The notes beneath the pieces were generated by a model, which ran no database searches, was not told where the DNA came from, and saw only the letters and a program-made list of their open reading frames with translations. Source: Eutreptiella sp. 'Long Island Sound 2002' (Eukaryota; Euglenozoa; Euglenophyceae; Eutreptiales; Eutreptiaceae). Taken from it: a stretch of DNA of 64,000 nucleotides. Location: the NCBI GenBank assembly GCA_964036045.1, contig OZ038386.1, forward strand, positions 14,171,433 through 14,235,432, written 5' to 3'. Made by a program: the position numbers and the translations under genes. Below, in pieces: positions 1 through 12,900 of this stretch (positions within the stretch are counted from its first letter, which is position 1; each line of letters starts with the position of its first letter).

Positions 1-2777
1 TTGAAATAAACATGAAAACCGTTGTTGAATTGCTAGAGTTCAATAACGTTCAACTCAAGTAATTGTTGTTGCTGGCGTGGATTGTCGGCGCAGCATCCCA
101 AGGACCCCATTATGTCAAACAAATTCTTATGTTGTGCCGTGCGCCCACCCACACATACCACGCAAACAATTGCTTCCATTCGCTACTATGGCCACACTTT
201 CGACAAGCGCACCAATTTAAAAAGGGAAAACGACAAGAAAAACAACTTTGGCAACAATCACGGACATCGACGACGTGTTTTGAAGCAAAATGTCACGACA
301 CAAACATATAATCGTTCACAAGGTACGCATTTGAGGAGCACCACCTTGGCATTACAGAACCATCCCTTCAAACTCCCCCTTCGATGTGGCCTCGGTGGTG
401 CAGAGATAAATTGCAAAGTACCACGAAACGCCGCTTTGCACGCGAACTCACCGAACTCACGCTCTTTTAGCGATCAACGCGTCCATACCGCAACTCTTGA
501 CAAATCCGGGAAGCCTCGAGAACGGCTGCTCAAATTACATGTGGGTGCGCCATTTTTTTCAAATCTACAATACACGTTCAGTTTCAGTGATGTGATCTTC
601 ACCGGCAAAATTATGGACACTTTGGACCCCACATTTCGAATAAAACCCGATGCATCGAAATGAGAACAACACAAAGCCAAGCGGGTGTCTTGCATGACAT
701 GCGCAACTATTGCAACAGTCCTTCCCTTATCCAATCCCACAATCGAAGCAACAACTCGTCAGTTGGGCTTGAACACATGCCAACCATATGGACAATATAC
801 CCAAATCCGATCTAAATGAAACTCCTCAGGCGGCGAAAAGTTTAAACCGACGCACATGTATCTTGTATCCTTGTGAGAACACTTGTTTAGGCGTGCACGA
901 TAGGAGAGTTCAAAATATGTGTAAACATTTTTCACGAATGTTGCATTTCGTCCCATTTGTGCGACCGTATTAAACTACGACACCAAATGTGACATGATGA
1001 TACCATGTGTTCCCTAGGCCGGGCTTGGGCACGTGGTTTGCGTACATGTATCCAACCCGACAACACTCAAAACACCGTTGAAGAGAAAACCTCTCAATGC
1101 ATGGAGGAACGGACTCCACAGTGGACCAAGACAACGGCAAATGGCACTGGCCCATACAATAGAGTGTCCACGACACATGGTCTTCGCTTGCCTAAGTTGG
1201 CCAATAAACTAGTTGGCAAGACGACATGTGCGAAACACAAGTGTCAAGCGCAAATGAAGTGGACACATGATTGTTCGGTTGTATGAACAAATTTGTGCAT
1301 GTGCATTCGTCTAATGGAGCCGAATTCTTAGTGCTACAACCTGGATGAACTTGTTTTCGTGGTAAATCCGTGCTCTTGTGAGTTGGTTTTCGAAGTGTGA
1401 CCTTTGACTTCGTGTAGCAAGCGCGACCTTGGGCAAATGGTTCGTGATTCGCTCATTTTGCTCGTGACACGTCTTTTTGGCGATAAATCCGATTTGCATC
1501 CAAATGTGTATCATTTTGGAAGGGAAAAGGACACATGCAGCATTTCACAAAATAGCGTACCAAACCCATGTTACGATGTGCGTCACTTTGTGCGTGTCTT
1601 CATGAGTGTTATTTTATCTTGTGACATATGTGACGTAGTGCACTAGGTGACTTGTTTGTGCGACACAGTGCCAAGGCGATGTATGACGAAGTGCAAAAAC
1701 TGTCGAACGGTCGAAGCAACGAAAATGTCATTATCGTATGTGTGAGTTGGCTAATGATTGTGCATTGGGGGGTTTGAGCTACCAACACCATCGAGGTGAG
1801 GTACACCATGAATTTTTTTAACGACTCCAAATGCTACTGGAACATTGCGTCATCGCAACGCCTAGTTGTAACATCGCGGGTTCATTAGTAACCAATGATG
1901 TCATCATGGCAACCAATGCTCTTCGGTCTCCGGTCAAAAATTATTGGATCGGGTCTGTTGCGGGCGGGGGGGTAGATATGAACCTTTGTTCCTTTTTGTG
2001 TGAGACAACCGGCAAGGGGAGGGGGCTAGGTGGCGGCGGCATAGACCGCAAACGTTCGCACAAGCAACAATTGCTCGCGTGACTTGTGACCCATGGACTT
2101 TCATTTTTGACATATGTCACCAACAAACGAACCAAGTGCAACAACGAGCTCTAGACGCTTTCGAACAGTCACTTCAAGAGACCCACAATTATTAGACTCG
2201 TGAGAGCAAGCTTCGTGGGTGTGAGCGAAAACCGAACATCCCGGTTTGTGAACGGTCATCGGCCCTAGGCCACAGCACTGGACATGCCCCGACGCAATGT
2301 TTCTAGGTTTTTGTGGGGCAACCCTTTGACGGGCTCTGCCTGTTGCAGCGGTGGTGCTCACGCTTGCGTGCTGCTTGATTGACTTTATATGAAGAAAATT
2401 TCGATTTCCACGTCATTCGTTGCCTTATTTTTTAGTGGGTCTCTTAGGGTGTCTTTTTCAGATTTTTTCTATTTTTTGTCCTAGGAATGTCTCCGGAAAT
2501 GGGTGGCTCTCATAAATCGCAACGTTCCAGCGAGAGATAGTCTCAGCAACAGGATGACTTTGTCCCTTTCTTTTCTAGGTTCGGTAAAGTGCCGCACACT
2601 AGACGAATCAAATAAAAACGGAACGGATGGATTCCGAATGATGTGAGCGATGTCACGTTTTCGTTTGATCGGAACACACCTCCCATTTACTTGGGCTCTT
2701 GAGTTAGTGCTTGCCGCTCCAGAACTTCCTAACCCCGTCACATTGCCGATTCATAGTTTTCTACTCATATATTTTGC
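1..2777. other. No recognisable gene; sequence with few C-runs
   Basis: I find no family-recognisable reading frame here. The composition differs from the rest of the window: long poly-C tracts are nearly absent and short words such as TGTGCGACA and CACATGTG recur. An open frame at about 82-663 starts at a non-ATG codon and shows no domain. Treated as intergenic or strongly decayed sequence. Confidence 0.5.
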
Positions 2778-2849
2778 TTGGTTTGCATCGTGTACATGTT
2801 CTTTATGCCACCATTCCTCTCGGCCTCAGATCATTATTTCACAAACACA

Positions 2850-3224
2850 ATGGAGGTGGTTGTGGAGCCTGTGCCCGAAAGTTTGTATAAGTCGCGATAT
2901 CCCACAAAGTACCCGGAGGCTTTGGCTGGCTCTGTGTGGAACCAATCTCTTTACCGAGAGGTAGTGCAAAAATTGAACTTCATCATGAGCCAAACGGAGG
3001 TCAAAGGCTTTTGGGGGATGATTTGCGCGTCGGTGTTTTATTGTCACTCCGCGGCCGTATGGGACAATTCCACCGAGGAGTGCGACCAGTTTTTGAACTA
3101 TATCAATGCTCGGCCAGACGTGGTTCAAGTTGGTGCGAGTTTGACCATTCGTCACCAACAAGTTCGATACCAAAATGGGATGTTCTTTTTGCCGTGTTTA
3201 ATATTTGGCCTTGGGCTACAATAG
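2850..3224 (+). CDS. Hypothetical protein fragment, possibly a decayed gene
   Basis: An ATG at 2850 opens a 124-residue frame with balanced, protein-like composition (it begins MEVVVEPVPESLYKSRYP and has an acidic stretch DNSTEECDQF in the middle). The frame ends at 3222-3224. Another frame (3194-3457) takes over immediately with hydrophobic and Trp-rich segments (FNIWPWATIVVTSCYGV), and a third frame at 3570-3773 carries a further hydrophobic stretch. The relay suggests either a frameshifted membrane-protein gene or unrecognised introns. I recognise no family. An open frame may extend upstream to 2778. A chance ORF is possible. Confidence 0.3.
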   Translation: MEVVVEPVPESLYKSRYPTKYPEALAGSVWNQSLYREVVQKLNFIMSQTEVKGFWGMICASVFYCHSAAVWDNSTEECDQFLNYINARPDVVQVGASLTIRHQQVRYQNGMFFLPCLIFGLGLQ

Positions 3225-3773
3225 TAGTCACCTCGTGCTATGGAGTTGGCACGCTTGACCGTTGGACCAGCTCCATGAGAGTCCCAACCCATGACGAATG
3301 GTTCGCGGTGCAATTAGGCTGCTTGTGGCAAGGATGCATCGTGTGGTTGAGGATCAAAAATCGTTTGAATCCGAATAGCCCCAACCCAATAGCTCCCAAC
3401 AAAGCCAAACGCCAGACGAAACACAAGGCAAATGTGTGTCAGGCACTACATCTGTGAGGAACGATGGGAGCGGTGAACGGGTTTGCTTCAAACCGGGTGT
3501 TGCTTGGGATTGGTTTCATCGTTGTTGCTTTGAAAACAGACGGACCGGCAATTGGCCGATTCCGTCGACGGTGGTGATTCAGCGATGCATGCTATTCGAC
3601 CAACGCTTTCCCGAGGCGGGACGGAGTCTTGCACTTTGGTGTTATATAGGGTGTGCGTCTTGCATACACCGTGTTGCGGTACACTACCGGTACTCCGCAG
3701 CCTTGGAGCAATTTTGCTCGCATGCTTCCACCGCCGTTTGTTTGTGCCACGTATTTCTGTATATATGACATGA

Positions 3774-5364
3774 TATATTTATTATTATTATTATGGTGTT
3801 ATTGTCGTGGTTACTCTCATAATTGATATATACTGATCAAGCACGTACGTCGCACCGTGATGAGTCTGACCCTGATCATCGCCACCGTGATGAATCGGTA
3901 GCTACCGAAAGCCAGTGGGTTGCAGTGTTCATCAACAACCCATGGTCATGCCCCCGATTTACATTGTGCCCACGCATCGGCAGCGGATGGCTGTGTTTTG
4001 TGCATCCTCTGGCATACAAATCGCTCTTCCAGGCTCCCAGGCTCTTGGGCCCCTATCGCCGCTGGACCCTAGGTGCAACGCAAAACAAACCTTGAAGTGC
4101 TATGTGTGTACCATGTGTAGAGTGCAGCAAGATTCCCACGTGTCACATATTGACATTGTATTGTGCAGAATGGAGGCAATCTCGCAGGTTGGGCTAACCA
4201 CGCCCAACACTCATTGTGGCAGAAGTTTGCCATGTTTACAAGTTTACGATGTCTCAGCCAGACCATCACAGCCACACTATCACAGGTGTTGCACCTCCCA
4301 AAAGAGCACGAGGGCTGCCAAAGAGCCACAATCGCCCACCTGCAGGCATAGCTGGGGATTCAGCACTAACTTTGTACTCGTGCACGTGATCTAGCTCAGC
4401 CTTGCAGTAACGATGTAAAATGCATGCATGGTTTGCACCCAGAGCATTTGGTCACCTCCTCACCTAGCACTGACAAGCGGTGCAAAAGGCGCATGACGCT
4501 ATTGTTCAAGCTGCATCAGGCGGTGGTTCAATATGGATTTTGTTATGGGCCAGACATTTGGGGGAAATGGAGGGAGCTACAATTGCTCTTTTTGTGATTT
4601 CTCGCTCGCAACCAGCCATTGATGCGTAGTTTGCTGGGGTGGGTAGAAAACCAACAGCCATTATTGTTAATTGAACACGGTTGACAAGTTGGTGCTGGTC
4701 AGCGTTGAAATGGCACCTCAAGTTCCACAGGCTTGCTCAAGGGAGATGTGGCAATGTAATTTCTCAATGCTATGGGGAAGAGGCCTACCACACAGGACGA
4801 CACCCTTCTGAGGGTGCTCACCATGTGTTTCTATGGTTGATGCGTTGCTGTGGTTGGCTATTGGTGTGCTATCCCCAACTGAATTGGTAAGATTTATGGC
4901 ATCTGTCCATGTGTTTTCTTTATCTCCAGCACGCTGAACTCCATTGCCACCAGCTGCACACAGCAGTTGGCCAACCTGAGAGCTTCACGCAGAGACTCCT
5001 TGCAATGTGACAACCTGTCATTCGTGCTGCATCATGCATTTGCAGTTTCTTGAATCCCATCCTTTTGTTCCAATTGACAACAGGCATGCAAACACACAGG
5101 CAGTTTGGTGATGGCGGAAAATAGGAAAGAAGGCATGGCATCTGGAACGTATGATCATTCAATTCCAATGCCCAAACATTGGAGCACTAACATACGAAAG
5201 ACATCGCCACACAAATCAAGTTTCAGCTTGCTCAATCACTTGATGACCCGAAAGAAATCCAGCGGTACACCGCACCCCCCCCCCCCCCCCACACACCTAG
5301 ATGGCGGGCTTTAATGGCTGCTGGCCAATGGAAATCTTTTCTGCACCCACTGCCCAGCCCCTGC
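3774..5364. other. No gene seen
   Basis: Short frames on both strands overlap each other and none has a recognisable domain. An A/T-rich stretch (TTATTATTATTATGG) lies near 3780-3796 and a C-run near 5275-5290. Confidence 0.45.
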
Positions 5365-5566
5365 AGTGGTCTGGTGGTGGACCCGGTGGACCCAGATGCA
5401 GCTCTGGGAGCTGCGGAAGTGGCGGGCGGCGCATGGCAAGGGGAAGTCCCTGTACGGGCTTGTCTACCGCCCGGACAGGGACACCCCGGAGAACCGCCAG
5501 CTGCAGCCAGCAAAAGGCTGGATGGAACACCGCATGCGGATCGCCATGCTGACTGATGCCCTGTGA
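5365..5566 (+). CDS. Possible terminal exon, unknown protein
   Basis: The frame ending TGA at 5564-5566 has protein-like content: LWELRKWRAAHGKGKSLYGL followed by VYRPDRDTPENRQ and ending MRIAMLTDAL. It is GC-rich compared with its flanks. Candidate 3' splice sites lie just upstream (CTGCCCAG and CCCTGCAG near 5355-5365). No upstream exon was identified and no family recognised. Overlapping frames on the other strand are comparable in length, so this is only a weak call. Confidence 0.25.
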
Positions 5567-7453
5567 TCCCAAGGGGTGGACCCCGCCACAACCTCCCAGT
5601 CCCCAGGACCACCCCCACATCATCTCGCGTCATCTAGCGCCTGTGGGAAAGCCTCCAAGAAGCCGCACTGGAGGGCAAGCAGTTGTGGGACATCAGCCCA
5701 CCCCACCTCGGCAATGCCCCCCCGCACCCCACCACCAATTTGCCCCCCCACAAACGCCAACGCAGGTAAGCCCGCCCCCCCCCAACTCGGACCGACCGCC
5801 CAAGCCGGATGCGAGCATACGTCGGCACAAACAGCACACCCGTACCGCCAGGTCCACAGAATCCCACACGTTGCAAGACACTGTACCACGGGCAGCCAAC
5901 GCACCCAAGAAGCCAGCACATGGACATTTCACGCGGCTGGTGGTCACATCCCATTTTCTTCATGTACCGCTGATTGGAGCCATGTTCAGGCAGGCATCAT
6001 AGGGTGTTTTCCTAAGTTTGCCTGTGCATGCGCAAGGGGCAAGGGGGAGACCAAGAGTAACTGCAAAATTGAATTTGACAAGTTTTAAAATCCATTACCC
6101 ATCAAGGTTTTCTTATAAAAAACCTGATAAGGAATATTCTTTTGTAAGCCATCTCTGCTGTATGTAGCCGTACATAGTGCTGTTGCCTACTTGTACACAG
6201 CCAGCAGCCCGCACCCACCTGACCTCGAAGTAATCCTGCACATCTGTCAACTACAACACCATCTTGCTTGGGCGCATGGCAGGACCTCTCCATGGGCTGG
6301 TGGAAAAATGCAAGTACCGGGGGCCATGAACCATTCATTGAATTGTTTGAATTCATCCAGAATATTCCATCGGAGATCTGACCCAATTTGTGCTGCACTA
6401 GATATCTGGGGGGGAGGGGGCTTGGAGCCCGAATTCATTTTAGGGGGGCTGGAATTGAAAAAGGGCTGCAAGGGCAAGGTTATTTCTTCACTATGTGCCT
6501 AATTCCTCGTGTGCACGCGCACCAGCATTAGTCAAATTGCACTGCACACAACAAATAACCTGACACAAAATCCCACATGTGCAATCTGTACCCTATGCAT
6601 GCAATGACTTGAAAAGCTGGGATATTTGCTATCGGTGCCCTTGTGTGAAGAACAAGCTTGTGGAGATGAGCAGTGTCTGAGATGACACTGTGTAGGACCC
6701 ACAAGGTGTCATTGCTGCTGCTGTATGTACAGACCCAAGAGCGCCTCTTCCATTAGCAATGGGGGTGGGGGGTATTAGGCAACTGTGCTTCCACTGCACT
6801 TGAGCAGATAGGCACGGAGCCAAAGCCAGGGAAAGGAGGAGCATGGCACTTGGCGCCGACCTTCGGAGACAACTCCTTCATGATGGACCTCTTGACTAGG
6901 AGACCCTCATCCCCCCCCTCTTGCACAAGCACAGGCTTGTCTAAGCACAGTGACCCCGTCTGACCGTTGTGATTAAAAAAAAGGTGGTCAAAAATTCATT
7001 TTCGCTGTTTTTTTCATGAATGACAGGAAAGATTTCGGCTTTTTGACAGCTTGAAATGCAGGAAAGGGGGATTGTGTGCAAATGAGGTAAGTGTGTTGCA
7101 CCACACCCCAAACTACCTGCAATAAGCCTGTTTTTCTGGTTTTTTCTAACCATGGTTTTTGTGGTCAGAAATGTAAGTGACATGTTCTGATTGTAGAGGG
7201 AAAGAGGGGCTGGGTGATGCATGTCGTAGTTCCTCATGCTCAGAATAACATTCTGCTTGGCACGGCAACCCAATGTTGTTTGCTTTGATGTGATTTTTGT
7301 TGCTGAGCCTGGCATGGCTGTCATTAGTCCAAGAGTGAACATGTGCTTGCTAGTAATATTGGTCTTTCTATTCATGCGAATGATTTCATTCATTTGAAGT
7401 GAGCATCATGCCCTGGTACCTGCACATTGTGTTATGGTGCACGAATGTGACAA
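5567..7453. other. No gene seen; C-rich spacer
   Basis: Contains C-runs (5720-5790), G-runs (6407-6450) and many short overlapping frames. A reverse-strand frame at 6941-7393 shows no domain and is Met/Thr/Asn-rich without conservation cues. Nothing supportable. Confidence 0.45.
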
Positions 7454-8488
7454 TTGTGGTGGGGGGGGAGGTATGAACAGGTTTCTACATGTCACATGCA
7501 AGCACAGCCTTGTCTAAGCACCGGGGCCGTCCAGGGTGATGGCGGGAGAGGGGGGGGGGGGGAAGAGTGCTGCAGATATATTGAGAGTCTGCCCTTGCCC
7601 TTGGAAGTTTGGAGGGCAAAGAAGAACTTCTCTCTGTCTCGCGGGGACTTACAGCACCTGCTCGACCAGTTGAATGCATGGTTTAATGGAGGGATGTTGC
7701 AGTAGCGCGTGCCTGCACCGGGGGTTTTTCTGAGAAAACCAGCCGCGTCAGCGGCGTCCACAAAGGAACACAAGTGGGGACAGTACAGAGATGGCGTAGT
7801 ACAGCGGTTGGCGGTTTTGTTGGTGGACTGTTGGACAATGGTGTACACCGATGGGTGGGCTAAGCGGGTCCGGGGTTGGTGGCAGGCGGGGTATGGGGCG
7901 TGGTTTGGGGACGCGGACGAACGCAATACGGGGTTGCCCATTCTAGTTACAGAGCGGCAAAGTGTCAGTAGGAACTGTGTCAGTGTGAACTCTGGGTCTT
8001 TGCCATGTGCCCCGCGTTGCGGGGATCCACTATATCATATGCTGGAGTCGCCCACTTTCCCAAGCACAGTCTTGAGTACTGTTTGAACTTTTGGAGTCAG
8101 TCAAAAAAAAAAAGTAACGGAGCGGCAAAGTGTCAGCAGGGGGGAGTTGCGAGGGGTCTTGTACACTTTGGAACAGCGCCGGGCGGCGGAAAAGATGGTG
8201 ATTGCGTTGGAATGAGAGTATGTGTACAAGGGGGTCACAGAATGGTCCCCGAGATGGCAGCGCCATGGGTGGAGGGTAAAGTCGCGAGAGGTAGGGCACA
8301 GGGACCTGTGGGAAGCGATTTTTTGCCTCCGGCAGTCTGCGGGAGCTTTGCTGAAATTTGTATGGACGCCATCACATATGTAGGTGGGGGGCAATGACAA
8401 GGCAGATAGTTTAGTGGAGGAGGGTAGGGAACAACACCCCAATAACAAACGGAGACGAGAAGCGCATGAGGAAGCCCCGCACCTCTAG
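7454..8488 (+). pseudogene. Degenerate retroelement RNase H domain
   Basis: One frame carries the layout of a ribonuclease H fold. VYTDGWAKR at 7841 holds the first catalytic Asp (7850-7852), followed by AGYGAWFGD. The second acidic block is GELRGVLYTLEQRR (from about 8141). Then come EYVYKGVTEW, VGHRDLWEAIF, KFVWTPSHM and GNDKADSLVEEGR, matching the later RNase H strands and the C-terminal Asp. The order matches cellular RNase HI and retrotransposon RNase H. In-frame stops occur at 7703, 8213 (TGA next to the third catalytic position, where Asp reads as Glu) and 8381 (TAG after SHM). A poly(A)-tailed insertion at 7973-8140 adds a stop at 8084. No reverse transcriptase was recognised nearby, so this is a relic of a retroelement or a dead RNase H gene. 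Confidence 0.75.
7973..8140 (+). mobile_element. Short poly(A)-tailed retroposon with target duplication
   Basis: A 27-base sequence (7946-7972, GTTACAGAGCGGCAAAG...) is repeated with three mismatches at 8114-8140. The second copy directly follows an 11-A run (8103-8113). Body, A-tail and flanking direct repeat match non-LTR-mediated insertion of a short RNA. The body (7973-8102) is not a recognised RNA. The insertion splits the RNase H frame just before its second catalytic block, and 168 bases is a multiple of three. The diverged flanking copies imply an old event. A local tandem duplication is the alternative. Confidence 0.55.
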
Positions 8489-9974
8489 TGGTGGCAACAA
8501 CAGTGTTCAAACCTGCACCCAAACGTGGCAAGCAGCCTGCAACGAAGCCGGCTGCAGGCGTGCATTGAGAATTCTGCTTATTTGCATCATGTGCCTGACA
8601 CCATCAGCATCTACAGTCCCAGCAGAAATTACCAAAGGCAAATATTACCCAAAAAGATATTATCCCCCCCCCAAAAATTAACCAAAAATGGAGGTTGTGG
8701 GGGGAGATGGACAAGGGGGCGCGGCGGTACCAAGCATGGGCATTGACAACATGTGCTAAGCGAGCACTTGGGGTTGTGGCACCACTAACGTAGAGCCGCG
8801 TGTACCTGCCTTGGGCCCCACAAAACTACCTTGGGCACCACCAGTGCCATTTCAATCCTCTCTCCCTTGGGGACTCGAGGTTATGGTGCAACTTTGATGC
8901 CTACATGTAGCATGGCATTGAAAACAAGTCCCGCGAGTCAGTGTGCATTTTATTGCACTTTACACAATTTTGCGGGTAGTGGAGGGGTAGGGGGGGATTG
9001 GGCACCCAACAATTAAACAAGCAGAAACGGAAGGAAACAGAAGAAGCGGCAAGCAGTCAAGGAGAGTACGATACGCAGTGCGCGCCCCGTGCGTGTCTTG
9101 GGGTGATTTTGTAGACCTACGCACCTATTCGCAGTGAAGTGCATGTATTTCCCAAGCTGTATAAGGTATTACCATTGCACATACTGCACTGTGTCCCCTT
9201 ACAGTATATGTCTCTTTCATGGCTTCCTGCGGGCATCACTGTCACCTACACCCAATCAAATGGTGATAGAGTGCCTCCCACCGTCATCTCTGCCTCTGGG
9301 TGTGGGCATTGCGTGAGTGTCGAGCAACCAAGGAACCAAAGAATGACTTTTTCCCCATAGTTTGTTCCACTTTGTTCCGTGGTGCGCACGCAGTGCAGGT
9401 AATCCCCCAAGGGCCACAAAACAGGACAGGGCCTTCGAATTGTAAGCAAAGCTTCTTCTTTTTTTTTTTGTGCTGTGCACAAATTACCATCAGCCCAAAA
9501 AGTTCCAGCAAAAGTGAAGCGATACAGGCTTTCATTTCTCCTGATGATCAAACAACCCAGGGATATCTCGCTTGCATGCTGTCCCTCTGAATCTCACCCC
9601 CCCTCCCTTTGCACAAACAATGCTTTGTCCAAAAGACTGGGTGCTTATTTCTCCAACTCTCGAGCTGGTGGCTCACGCAAGTCGGGAGCATTGGTGGTGG
9701 TTGATGGGCACCTCCCCTCCCCAAGGGGTATCTCCAATGGTGAGGCATTCAAAGGCCCAGGGGTACCTCACTCCCCTTCTGTTGTGGTTATACCACTGAA
9801 GACTGCAGCGACTGATCTCATTTGCGCGTGCAATCGGACCAAATGGGCTCATGTGAAGTGCGACGGCATTCCCTCAGTTGGATCGTCAGACGATGAACGG
9901 CCCTCATTCACGGATCACTTGCATGCACCTTCAGCACATGAGTCAGGTGGAGTATGTGACCGCTAGCGTTTGCC
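8489..9974. other. Spacer upstream of the DUS gene
   Basis: No supported gene. A frame ending at 9964-9966 includes CNRTKWAHVKCDGIP (about 9830-9873), similar to the C-terminal half of a PHD-type zinc finger as found in some non-LTR elements, without the rest of the domain. Homopolymers occur near 8668 (C) and 9460 (T). Confidence 0.4.
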
Positions 9975-12900
9975 ATGGGGCCCTCAGCTGCAACCGCGTC
10001 CCCTGCCGCCGCCACGCGGGACCGGATTCCTTGTTTCGCGCGGACACACCGGAATGCCGCGTACGAGTTCTATGAACGGTTGGGGGCACCGCGTCTCGTC
10101 ATGGCCCCGATGGTGGACGGCTCCGAGCTACCCTTCCGCATGCTGGGCCGCCGGTATGGCACGGAGCTGGCGTACACGCCCATGCTGAAGGCGGGCTACT
10201 GCGTGGACAACACGCACAATTATTTACCACTGCACTTCACCACATGCCCCGAGGACCGCCCGCTGATCGCACAGTTCTGTGGCAATGATGCCTCGACTCT
10301 GGTACGCCTGTGTCTGCCTCGGACTGTGTGAACATCCCACCACTACCCCTCCACCCCCCGGCGGCATTCCATCCTGGATCGCATCAGGGCAATGTGACGT
10401 GTGGGGTGTGCCTGTGGACGAGCGCTCAGGTGTAAACCATATCCCGACCTTCCCAAACCCAACCCTTTCCAAAAATATGGGATTAGACCCAAGCCTAGCG
10501 CCACAGGCGCTGCAACCTTGTCCTTTCGTTTACAATTCTGACGACGATTTTTGCTGCCCCCGCTTGTGTAGTCAAAATTGTCCGAATGTTGTGGAGATGT
10601 TGTTGTTGCCGCTTTTGGGCTACGGTTTGCCCCCCAAAGCCCCCTCCCCCCTCTTCCAGCATGCCCCAACAGTGGTGGTGGGGGGGTCGGTGTATGGATT
10701 ACGCTTGAGTGCCCACCGTAGAACTGCCAGCATCGTGTCTCAGAGATGCGCCCTATGGAAATCCGCATTCCGGAGCCCTATCCCTTCAGCTCCGCTCCTG
10801 TGAACACCTGGGGGTTGCCCACCGCCTGGTGTCTTTAGGGATGCGCGCGGCCAACATAGCCCCCCCCCCCCCCCCTCCCGACTGGTTGGCTCGGGCGGCG
10901 GTTCAGCCAGTAGCTCAACCATAACCCTTAGTCACAGTGATTCGTAAGCACTCTCAACACAAATTCTTCTGACATAGCATCAACTGCAAGCTTGCATGAC
11001 TCAGACATTATGGATGACCCACAGAACACCTGGGAAAGCCTGGGACTTGTAGAGTTGGAAACCCCGGCTCGCCGAGACAACGTCGTAGGCTGAACACACC
11101 CAGCATGGACGTGAGCACCCGATCCTACTTGAACAGCCCACGGGTCTCTTATTCCTCTGGCTGCCACACACCGGTGACAGATTCGGACTAGAGAGTGCGG
11201 CACCTCCCCCTTTGGGTAATGTCTTGTCAGGGTACGAACCAAGTTTACACCTAATAGCGTAAGAGGCATGGACGGTCTAGTGGTATGCGCCATGGGTGGC
11301 GCTTGTCGTCGTCGGGGGTTGGAACCCCGGTTTGTCCGTCTGTCCAGGGGCCCGTTGGCGAGGTCCCCGCCACTGCCCCCTTCAGCATCCCCCTCCACCA
11401 TCGGTACCGCTGGTGGATGGGTGGCGTGTCTCGTCCTTGCAGTTTTTCTTTGTCCTGTCCAGATGTCACAGTTATATGCACTAGTCGGGAAGATCATAAC
11501 TGAATGCAAAAACAAGGCACCAGGCACAGCACACCTGCAGCAGTGCCCCCCGTCACCGGTACCGCCAGCCGCCGGGAGCCGCATCTCCTCCTCGTATTCC
11601 CCTTGGGGGATTCAAACTGCCGTCTTCGGGGCAGCAGCCGGCTGCACAGCCGCTGCAGTGTGAGGCCCAAAAAACCGTCACATGTGCTCCAACTCTCAGC
11701 AAGTCAGTGTCACGGTCCAATCACATGACAAATAGAGCCTCACACACAGCCAAATCTTAGCAGCACGTAGGCCGCATTGGTACCCATTGAGGTACACCCA
11801 ACCCCTCACTCCTCCCCTGAAGCACACGGTCTTAGTCCAGGTTACTTGGCCAAGGAGTGCCAGCAAACGCAAGGTGACTCGGGTGACAGATGGTAGCATT
11901 AGGGTGCCTTTTCCTGTCTTGTGGCATACAAACACTGCGGTGTTGACAAAATAAAGGCCATCAGGTGCAGACGATTGTATGGTAGCACATTTGTATCATA
12001 CCAATGATCTTGTGGAACTGCCGGACATTGCTGCATATGCATACCAGGACGTGCATGTGTAGAGCGCTTTGAGACCTGCTTGCGCCCCCCCGACTGGCAC
12101 CCGAGAGTGGGAGGCTGTACTTTGGTGCGCCCCGTCAAAATTGTGCCTTGGCAAGGCCACAACATCCGCAGGGACCTGCATTTCATCATGGACTAAGGAG
12201 GGGTGGTGTAGCTGAGACTAGGCGCCAGCTGTGCCTGGTCTCAGATTACACCCACTCTGCCGACTTTGCTGGAATAGCTCCCCGCCCCCTTCTAAGACCA
12301 AGCGCATTTTGAAATGATTAAATCCCAATGGAATCTGCAAATACAATTTATCTGCATGATCCAAGGACGACAGAGGAGGAAATGAATGTCGCGTTTATCA
12401 CCACAATGGCATGCTCGGAATCCCCATGACGGAGGATGGAGCATTGTATTTCGATGTGCTGCCGAAGCATTTTGAATCATTGGGATTTTGTGGTTAGCCT
12501 TCCAAGACCGTGAAAAGTTCAGCCCCCTCCCCTACATGTCTCCTGTTCTCACGCTCTCCCATGCTCGCTCATTCTCTCCCATCCTCTCTTCCAATGCTCT
12601 CTGATGCCCCCCCCCCCCCCATCTTCCTCTCCTTCCCCTCTTCTGCCCGCTGTCCCCCCATGCTCTCTCCCTCCTGTACCAGTTGTCTCCCATGCTCACT
12701 CCTCATCCTCTGTCCCATTCTCTTCCATTATTTCACCCTGTCCCATCACCTCCCATCCTTCGCCTGCTCTGCCAAGCTCTTTCTCTCCTACATGCATTGT
12801 TCACTTGCTCTCAGGGTGGTACTCGCTTGGGCCTTCATTTTTCTGCTGCACACCAGTGGAAGTGGTTTTCAAGAGTTGTGTCCAATTGAAAAGTCATGGC

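Noticed and set aside
82-663. 193-codon forward frame at the left edge
   Set aside because: It starts at a non-ATG codon, has no domain and a biased composition. A chance ORF of this size is expected about once in a window like this.
11268-11345. tRNA-like sequence with TCTAGTGGTATGC and GGGGTTGGAACCCC
   Set aside because: The anticodon stem would have a 6-base loop, the T-loop reads TTGGAA rather than TTCRA and the acceptor has weak pairs; at best a tRNA-derived relic.
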